Positions 58,601 to 64,000 of a stretch of 64,000 nt of DNA are shown here, piece after piece. The notes under the pieces were generated by a model, which saw nothing but the letters and a program-made list of their open reading frames with translations, ran no database searches and was not told the DNA's origin. The DNA is from Betaproteobacteria bacterium (GTDB taxonomy: Bacteria > Pseudomonadota > Gammaproteobacteria > Burkholderiales > Usitatibacteraceae), in assembly GCA_016720925.1 (NCBI GenBank), contig JADKJR010000014.1, positions 1-64,000 on the forward strand, in the 5' to 3' direction. Every line of letters begins with the position of its first letter. Position 1 is the stretch's first letter. The position numbers and the translations under genes are program-made.

Positions 58601-59457
58601 GCAACGGCTCAAGGCGGCGTAAAGCTGCGTGACGCGCTGGATTTTGATTTCGGCGCGTTTGCGCTCGGTGATGTCACGGGAGATGCCGAACATCCCGATG
58701 ACATTTCCGCCGTCATCGTGCAGCGGCCCCTTGGTGGCCAGAAAAATACGCTCTCCATCCGCGGTGGAGACCAATTCTTCGTAGGTAATAATCTGCTTCT
58801 CGGTGATTACCCGGCGGTCGTTGGCACGGATTGCCGCTGCCTGCGCCGGCGGCATGATGTCCGTGTCGTCGTGGCCAATTGCCTTTTCGGCGCACTTTCC
58901 AATGAGCCGCGCGGTTTCCGCGTTGATCACCAGGTAACGGCCCTCCAGATCTTTGGCAAAAATGGCGTCGGACGACGCATCGACGACAGCGTTGAGCAGT
59001 CGCTGGGCTCGCGTATATTCTCGGCTTGCGCCGCCTGTTCGCGCCGCGCCAGCGTCAGCGCCTGATTGAGCAAACGCCGAACCAGCCCGAACAGGAAAAT
59101 GGATGTCACCGCGACAAACAGCCAGCCTTTGGCGGTACTGGCCATGACAATATCGACCGGATCGCGGAACAGCCAGCCGACAAAATTGTCGGAGAACATG
59201 ATCCAGAGGCCCGCAAACAGGGCGTAAAGCAGTACCAGCCGCAATGTCGCGGAGTTGGCCAGCATTTCGTGCTCTGTCGTTGGCGGCGGCGCGCTGACTG
59301 GGCTCATGGGTACGTCCCGTGGCGGTAACAAGTAAGCCGCCGCGCGCAGTTGCGGGTCTGCGTCGTCGATGATCAGGCTACGGGCGCGTGTTGCGGGACT
59401 CATGCGAGGAACCACAAAGCGGGATGACGATAGTCTACGCCCATCCCGTGCATTCAT
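55652..59457 (-). CDS. HHK-9: BarA-type hybrid kinase with HPt domain (one frameshift)
   Basis: About 1268 residues. The start is 59457 (MNARDGRR), or 59307 (MSPVSAPP). Two TM segments (LRLVLLYALFAGLWIMF and GWLFVAVTSIFLFGLVRRLL) are followed by PAS, GAF, two PAS, a HisKA of another class (FLANMSHEIRTPMNAIIG), HATPase_c, a receiver (LMDMQMPNMDG) and a C-terminal HPt domain with phospho-His in IAHTLKGTGAILGA. The frame breaks near 59014, before QRLLNAVVDASSDAIF. Unlike the left-hand array, it carries its own HPt and so can pass phosphate to a separate regulator. GAF resembles HHK-2 and one PAS resembles HHK-8. Confidence 0.88.
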
Positions 59458-59528
59458 GACCTGACCTGCAACTATCGCAACTATCGATTGGCGATCCTGC
59501 CGTCACCAATTGGCACAAATGATCGTAG

Positions 59529-59591
59529 ATCGCCAATTGGCGCACTTTCACGAGGGTCTTCGTCTCGACAAGCAGGCCTGCACTTGAGTTT
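59529..59591. repeat. P1-like repeat, diverged copy
   Basis: GATCGCCAATTGGCGCAC on the left and GCAGGCCTGCACTTGAGTTT on the right. The match to the P1 consensus is weaker than in other copies. Confidence 0.4.
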
Positions 59592-59611
59592 AGTGCGATC
59601 GCAATACCACG

Positions 59612-59994
59612 TCACGTTTTGTTCTTGTCCTGTCGATACCGCCTGAGTTCGTCAGACAGCCACTGCGCGCTGGAAGTTGTCTTTCCATCCGCGCAGCGAA
59701 TTTGATATTTCTGGCCGCTGAAACTGCTTTTCGACGCGGCCCGGTCAATGAAATCTTCGGCCTTGCCGATCATTCCCCGCGAGGCGAGCGCGTCATATTT
59801 CATTTCAAGATGCTGCCGCGCGTCCTTGCCGTCGTGCCACGTGTCATTGCGATTGAACTGGCACGGGGAATCCCGGACAAAATCCAGCAAATGTGCGACT
59901 TCGGTTTCAGTTTGCGGAGGCGGTGCGGATTGGGCGCGGCCATGACGGCGCCGGCCAGCAGGGACAGAAGCGTTGCGAACAGGAGTTTTTTCAT
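59612..59994 (-). CDS. DUF5329-like exported protein (one frameshift)
   Basis: About 127 residues. A signal peptide starts at ATG 59994 (MKKLLFATLLSLLAGAVMA). The remainder (VAHLLDFVRDSPCQFNRNDTWHDGKDARQHLEMKYDALASRG, AEDFIDRAAS, QYQIRCADG-like) fits DUF5329. A one-base shift near 59925 separates the two; adding one C restores PPQTETEVAHLL. The function of the family is unknown. The position next to a copper-storage gene suggests, but does not show, a metal link. Confidence 0.72.
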
Positions 59995-60152
59995 TTTGGC
60001 GTCACCAGCAAGGTTGACGAGGATGCACAACCGGTGATATGCAGTTCTCCACGAACGCCCAATTCGGTTGCGCCAAGCCGGTACGGCCAAATGGTCCCAT
60101 GGGCCAAAGGTCGTTGGCGTGCCCACTATCTGTAATACCGGATTTGCACGGC

Positions 60153-60482
60153 TCAACCGGCCATCTTGCGACAAGTCTCGGCGCACCGGCGGCAAGCCTC
60201 TGCGCAACGCTTACAGTGGTCCATTTCATGCGCACCGCACTGTGCCGCGCACCAATCGCAGACGTCAGCACACATCGTGCAGACCTGCTTCGTGAAGGGA
60301 CTATTGCGGGCGATCGCGTCGGCGCACAACCGGCAGATTTCCGCGCACTCGATGCAACAGGCCGGACAGGCATTTTTGCTTTCCACGCCTGCCATGTGCG
60401 CGAAACAGCTTCCGCATTCAGTCGCGCACTCGTTGCAAGCGGCGATGCAGTCCTTGGCACTTTGATCCAGTTGATGACTCAT
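60153..60482 (-). CDS. Cys-rich four-helix copper-storage protein (Csp/DUF326-like)
   Basis: 109 residues with AAGGAAAC upstream. It contains 21 cysteines, mostly in CXXXC and CXXC patterns on amphipathic helices (CIAACNECATECGSC, CPACCIECAEICRLC, CTMCADVCDWCAAQC, CKRCAEACRRCAETC). This is the signature of Csp proteins, four-helix bundles that store many Cu(I) ions inside the tube. There is no signal peptide, so it would be the cytosolic Csp3 type. It is transcribed with the small proteins and cusA to its right. Confidence 0.92.
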   Translation of the reverse strand: MSHQLDQSAKDCIAACNECATECGSCFAHMAGVESKNACPACCIECAEICRLCADAIARNSPFTKQVCTMCADVCDWCAAQCGAHEMDHCKRCAEACRRCAETCRKMAG

Positions 60483-60539
60483 TTTGTGTTTCCTTGGTTA
60501 GACAATTGTCGATCCGCCGTTGCAGGCCCACTCATTGCT

Positions 60540-60755
60540 TCATTTCTTTTCGAAGAGGAACGACACCAGCCTGGCGCCGAATACGACCACTAGCAGGATG
60601 GGAACCCACATCCAGCCGATTCCATCCATGCTTCCGTAGCCCATCATCCCGCCACCCGGCATGACCCCGGTCAACATTCCCCCGCCAAAAAACAGCGACA
60701 GCAAAACGACAATGACTAACGCGGTGACAAGGGCTGTTTTGGTTGATGCGTTCAT
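60540..60755 (-). CDS. Small membrane protein
   Basis: 71 residues from ATG 60755 (MNASTKTALVTALVIVVLLSLFFGGG). Two hydrophobic segments flank a Gly/Met-rich loop (GMLTGVMPGGGMMGYGSMDG). Met-rich small membrane proteins of this kind are frequent in copper clusters. Function is not established. Confidence 0.65.
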   Translation of the reverse strand: MNASTKTALVTALVIVVLLSLFFGGGMLTGVMPGGGMMGYGSMDGIGWMWVPILLVVVFGARLVSFLFEKK

Positions 60756-60834
60756 GATCTGAATTTTTTTCAAGGTAAATAGATTTGCCACGGATGGTTT
60801 CCGGGTGGACCTGCCGAACCCGCAAAAATTTGTG

Positions 60835-61038
60835 TCAGCCCGCCGTGGATCGCGGCGCGGCATCGATGATGTTGCCGCCCTCGCCTTCCCATGACTGGAC
60901 TGCTTCCTTGGTGAGTTTCTTGTTGACGCGCCCGTGATGCCGCTGCACGGCGCCCTGGACGTAGCAACCGAGAAGCCACGAGCCCACGCCCACCAGCACC
61001 GCACTGCCCAAAGTGCCGAATCGCAAATTGTTTTTCAT
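60835..61038 (-). CDS. Small single-TM protein
   Basis: 67 residues; GGAGG precedes the ATG at 61038. A hydrophobic N-terminal segment (LGSAVLVGVGSWLLGCYVQGA) precedes a basic, hydrophilic tail (VNKKLTKEAVQSWEGEGGN). No family was recognised. It shares the direction and cluster of the copper genes. Confidence 0.6.
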   Translation of the reverse strand: MKNNLRFGTLGSAVLVGVGSWLLGCYVQGAVQRHHGRVNKKLTKEAVQSWEGEGGNIIDAAPRSTAG

Positions 61039-61176
61039 ATGGCCTCCATCAAAAAAGTTTCGATGGACCCATGCTGGGTGAATCGAGGGCGGCTGTTAAT
61101 CAGCCAATTGCTGACACCTGTGTAGGATTGGCCTGACATAGAGCCATGCCGCGCACCGCCAGTCGCCTCCTGCCGC

Positions 61177-62070
61177 TCAAGAATTGGCCAGAAGTGCTCG
61201 CACACCAGCCGCGATGGAGGCAACCAGAGAAATGCGGTTGCTCGGATGAACAATCGTGTCGCAACTGACGATCTCGGCGGCGCCCGCGGCACGCAATTCT
61301 TCAAACGCGTTCCGCGCGAAGACCGGATGCACCGCGATGCAAACCGGCGCAGCGAGCCCCGAACCGCGCAGATGTCCAATTGTCTCGATCATCGTCCGCC
61401 CGGTCGAGACGATATCGTCCACCAATACAGGCGTGTGCGAACGCCAGCGCTCGGCATGCGGCACCGAAACATCGACATCGCGGTCGCCACGACGCGTCTT
61501 GGTCAGGATAATGAACGGCGCGCCCGCACGGCGTGCAACATCGGCCACCCACTGGGCGCTTTCCTCGTCAGGTCCGATCAACAGCGGCTGGCGCACGTTG
61601 GCACTTACCCATCGGGATACGTCTTCTGCGGCGTGAACAATTTGTGTCGCGATGGTATAGATCGATGCCAGCGTGGCAATCCGGTGCAGGTGCGGGTCAA
61701 CCGTCACCAGCCAATCAAACCGGCTGGAAATCCATCCCGCCACATGCTGCGCGCTGATGGTCTCACCCGGATGGAATCGCCGATCCTGCCGCATGTAGGC
61801 CAGATAGGGCGCCACCAATCCAACCGAGACGGCGCCGCTGTCGCGCGCTGCCGCCGCCAGCAGCAGTAGCGGCACGAGTTTGGTGTCGGGCCGGTCAAGC
61901 GTGCAAACGATAATGGCGTGCCGGCCGGCCAATGCCGACTCCACGCGCACATGCGACTCGCCGTCAGGAAAATGGCGCAAGAGCGCGCTGCCGCGTTCGC
62001 AAGCCAATACCGATACAAGGGCATCGGCGAGCCGTTCGTTTCCCGGCATCGATATCACCACAGGGGTCAT
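61177..62070 (-). CDS. Ribose-phosphate pyrophosphokinase-like protein
   Basis: 297 residues with the two PRTase-like halves of PRPP synthetases: FPDGESHVRV, PYLAYMRQDRRFHPGETISA, VDPHLHRI and the PRPP-binding loop VLVDDIVSTGRTM. The reaction is ATP plus ribose-5-phosphate to PRPP plus AMP. It is shorter than the usual 315 residues and its sequence is far from housekeeping Prs. Its ATG overlaps the cusA stop (62067-62070). Coupled translation with a copper efflux pump is unusual, so a specialised role is possible. Confidence 0.85.
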   Translation of the reverse strand: MTPVVISMPGNERLADALVSVLACERGSALLRHFPDGESHVRVESALAGRHAIIVCTLDRPDTKLVPLLLLAAAARDSGAVSVGLVAPYLAYMRQDRRFHPGETISAQHVAGWISSRFDWLVTVDPHLHRIATLASIYTIATQIVHAAEDVSRWVSANVRQPLLIGPDEESAQWVADVARRAGAPFIILTKTRRGDRDVDVSVPHAERWRSHTPVLVDDIVSTGRTMIETIGHLRGSGLAAPVCIAVHPVFARNAFEELRAAGAAEIVSCDTIVHPSNRISLVASIAAGVRALLANS

Positions 62071-64000
62071 GCGGCCTGACCATGCGCCTGCGTTGCCGCG
62101 CGGCGCGCGCTGCGGCAGCGCATCAACAAATAAACCACCGGCACCACGAACATCGACAGCAGCGGCGCCGTGATCATGCCGCCGACCATCGGTGCCGCGA
62201 TGCGCTGCATCACTTCAGAACCCGTGCCGCTGCCATACATGATGGGAAACAGCCCCGCAAGAATCACCGCGACCGTCATGGCTTTGGGCCGCACGCGCAG
62301 CACCGCGCCTTCGCGGATCGCCGCCATTAGCGCCGTGAGGTCGTCATTCCCAAGCGCGATCTGCTTTTCCCACGCGTGCTTCAGGTAGAGCAGCATGATC
62401 ACGCCGAACTCGGCGGCCACGCCGGCGAGCGCGATGAAGCCCACCGCGCTGGCAACGGACATTGAATAGCCAAGGACATACATCAACCACAGGCCGCCGA
62501 CGAGTGCGAACGGCAGCGTGGCCATGATCAGTAACGCCTCGTCGATGCGTTTGAAGGTGAGATATAGCAGCACAAAAATAATCACCAGTGTAAACGGCAC
62601 GACCACTTTCAGCCGCGCGCTGGCCCGTTCCAGATACTCAAATTGCCCGGACCATGTAATTGAATAACCAGGAGTCAGCGTAACCCCTTTCGCCACGGCC
62701 TGCTGCATCTCGGTCACCGTCGATTGCAAGTCGCGTCCGTGAATGTCGATGTAGACCCAGCCGGAGAGGCGCGCATTCTCGCTACGAAGCATGGGCGGGC
62801 CATCGGTGATCTTTACTTCGGCGACGGTAGACAACGTGATCTGCGCGCCGCGCTCGGTGACGACCGGCAGGTTGCGAAGGTTCTCGATCGAGTCGCGTAT
62901 CTCGCGAGGATATCGCACGTTGATCGGGAAGCGTTGCAGCCCCTCGACGGTCTCGCCGATGTTGTCGCCGCCGATGGCGGCAGACACCAGGCCTTGCACG
63001 TCCGACACGTTCATGCCGTAACGCGCGGCAGCGAGACGGTCGATATTGACGTCGATATAGCGGCCACCGGTGAGCCGCTCGGCCAGCGCCGAGGTCACGC
63101 CCGGCACATCCTTCACCACGCGCTCGATCTCGCCGGCGATGCGCTCAATTTCTTTCAGATCGGTGCCGGCGACCTTGATGCCGACCGGACTTTTGATGCC
63201 GGTCGCCAGCATGTCAATGCGATTGCGGATCGGCGGTACCCACAGGTTGGCGAGGCCGGGAATCTTCACCGTGCGATCCAGTTCCGCGATGAGTTTTTCC
63301 GGCGTCATGCCGGGCCGCCACTGCTCGCGCGGCTTGAACTGAATGGTGGTTTCGATCATTTCCATCGGCGCGGGATCGGTCGCGGTTTCGGCGCGGCCGA
63401 TCTTGCCGAAGGCGCGCGAGACTTCCGGAACCGTCATGATGAGCTTGTTGGTCTGTTGCAGGAGTTCGGCGGCCTTGCCCGCGGATAATCCCGGCAGCGC
63501 GGACGGCATGTACAAGAGGTCGCCCTCTTCCATCGGCGGCATGAATTCGCCGCCTATCTGCGTGGCGGGATAAATGGTGGCAAGAAGAATTGCAACCGCG
63601 ATCACCAGCGTGGCTTTGGGAAACGCCAGCACCTTGTCCAGCAATGGCCGGTAGAGCGCGATCAGCCCGCGGCTCAGCGGGTTTTTTTGTTCATTGGGAA
63701 TCTTGCCGCGAATCAGGTAACCCATCAGTACCGGAATCAGCGTGACGGCGAGGCCCGCCGCCGCCGCCATCGCGTAGCTCTTGGTGAAGGCCAGCGGAGA
63801 GAACATTCGCCCTTCCTGCGCTTCCAGCGTGAATACCGGGATGAACGACAGCGTGATGATCAACAGCGAGAAAAACAGCGCCGGGCCGACCTCCGCCGCG
63901 GCATCGGCGATGACGGACCAGTGTTTATTGCCGACGAGTTTTTCGCCGGGGTGCTCGTGATGCCATGCCTCAATATGTTTATGTGCGTTCTCGATCATCA
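62067..64000 (-). CDS. cusA: CusA-type Cu(I)/Ag(I) RND efflux pump, 5' end outside the window
   Basis: The C-terminal 644 residues of an HME-RND transporter. It matches the CusA style throughout: EGDLLYMPSALPG, ETATDPAPMEMIETTIQ, RNRIDMLATGIKSPVGIKV, GGRYIDVNIDR, GFIALAGVAAEFGVIMLLYLKHA, VLRVRPKAMTVAVI. The three methionines that line the E. coli copper path (in LLYMP, EMIE and IDML) are all present. It would pump Cu(I) from cytosol and periplasm across the outer membrane with CusB and CusC, which are presumably upstream, outside the window. The stop overlaps the PRPP-synthetase start. Confidence 0.93.
   Translation of the reverse strand, partial: MIENAHKHIEAWHHEHPGEKLVGNKHWSVIADAAAEVGPALFFSLLIITLSFIPVFTLEAQEGRMFSPLAFTKSYAMAAAAGLAVTLIPVLMGYLIRGKIPNEQKNPLSRGLIALYRPLLDKVLAFPKATLVIAVAILLATIYPATQIGGEFMPPMEEGDLLYMPSALPGLSAGKAAELLQQTNKLIMTVPEVSRAFGKIGRAETATDPAPMEMIETTIQFKPREQWRPGMTPEKLIAELDRTVKIPGLANLWVPPIRNRIDMLATGIKSPVGIKVAGTDLKEIERIAGEIERVVKDVPGVTSALAERLTGGRYIDVNIDRLAAARYGMNVSDVQGLVSAAIGGDNIGETVEGLQRFPINVRYPREIRDSIENLRNLPVVTERGAQITLSTVAEVKITDGPPMLRSENARLSGWVYIDIHGRDLQSTVTEMQQAVAKGVTLTPGYSITWSGQFEYLERASARLKVVVPFTLVIIFVLLYLTFKRIDEALLIMATLPFALVGGLWLMYVLGYSMSVASAVGFIALAGVAAEFGVIMLLYLKHAWEKQIALGNDDLTALMAAIREGAVLRVRPKAMTVAVILAGLFPIMYGSGTGSEVMQRIAAPMVGGMITAPLLSMFVVPVVYLLMRCRSARRAATQAHGQAA

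Noticed and set aside
2267..59591. P1 repeats considered as CRISPR or terminators
   Set aside because: They are kilobases apart, palindromic and without T-runs, so they fit dispersed intergenic repeats rather than an array or terminators.

Overview
The window reads as a GC-rich chromosomal segment of a betaproteobacterium, with an affinity close to Burkholderiales or Nitrosomonadales. This is inferred from protein style: FixL-like GGIAHDFNNIL kinases, a QseBC-type two-component pair, a gcvT-gcvH-gcvP operon behind a tandem glycine riboswitch, and CusA, CusF and cupredoxin copper genes. No rRNA or tRNA gene and no CRISPR array was seen. 

Left part (1-39.3 kb, almost all on the minus strand). 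A decayed subtilisin-like protease lies at the edge. It is followed by an unusual array of eight hybrid histidine kinases (here HHK-1 to HHK-8). All eight end in the same HisKA-HATPase_c-receiver cassette but carry different sensory front ends: CHASE8+HAMP, extracytoplasmic Cache-like+HAMP, multi-TM, helical-repeat+GAF, and varied PAS and GAF sets. Several are preceded by a partner gene. Two TonB-dependent receptors and a YfiR-like periplasmic protein precede HHK-1. An HD-GYP protein precedes HHK-3. A CheB-CheR-PAS fusion precedes HHK-4. A PstS-like binding protein precedes HHK-8. None of the eight has a DNA-binding or c-di-GMP output domain, so they probably feed a phosphotransfer protein elsewhere. 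A Phd/PIN toxin-antitoxin pair sits between HHK-3 and HHK-4.

Middle (40-51 kb). A QseC/QseB-like pair is followed by a small PAS protein, a secreted protein of unknown function, an M14 carboxypeptidase, and the glycine-cleavage operon gcvT-gcvH-gcvP with its riboswitch and a clear rho-independent terminator.

Right part (51-64 kb). This is a copper-handling region: a Cys/His-rich small protein, a cupredoxin, a CusF-like protein, a secreted protein and a multicopper-oxidase remnant. Then come a patatin-like lipase, a methyltransferase, a small membrane protein and a large BarA-type kinase with an HPt domain (HHK-9). It ends with a DUF5329 gene, a Cys-rich copper-storage protein, two tiny proteins, a PRPP-synthetase-like gene and the 3' part of cusA, cut by the window edge.

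Two things cut across the window. Many genes carry single-base frameshifts, mainly in the kinase array, and could be sequencing errors or real decay. Several families of dispersed palindromic repeats occupy the intergenic gaps.
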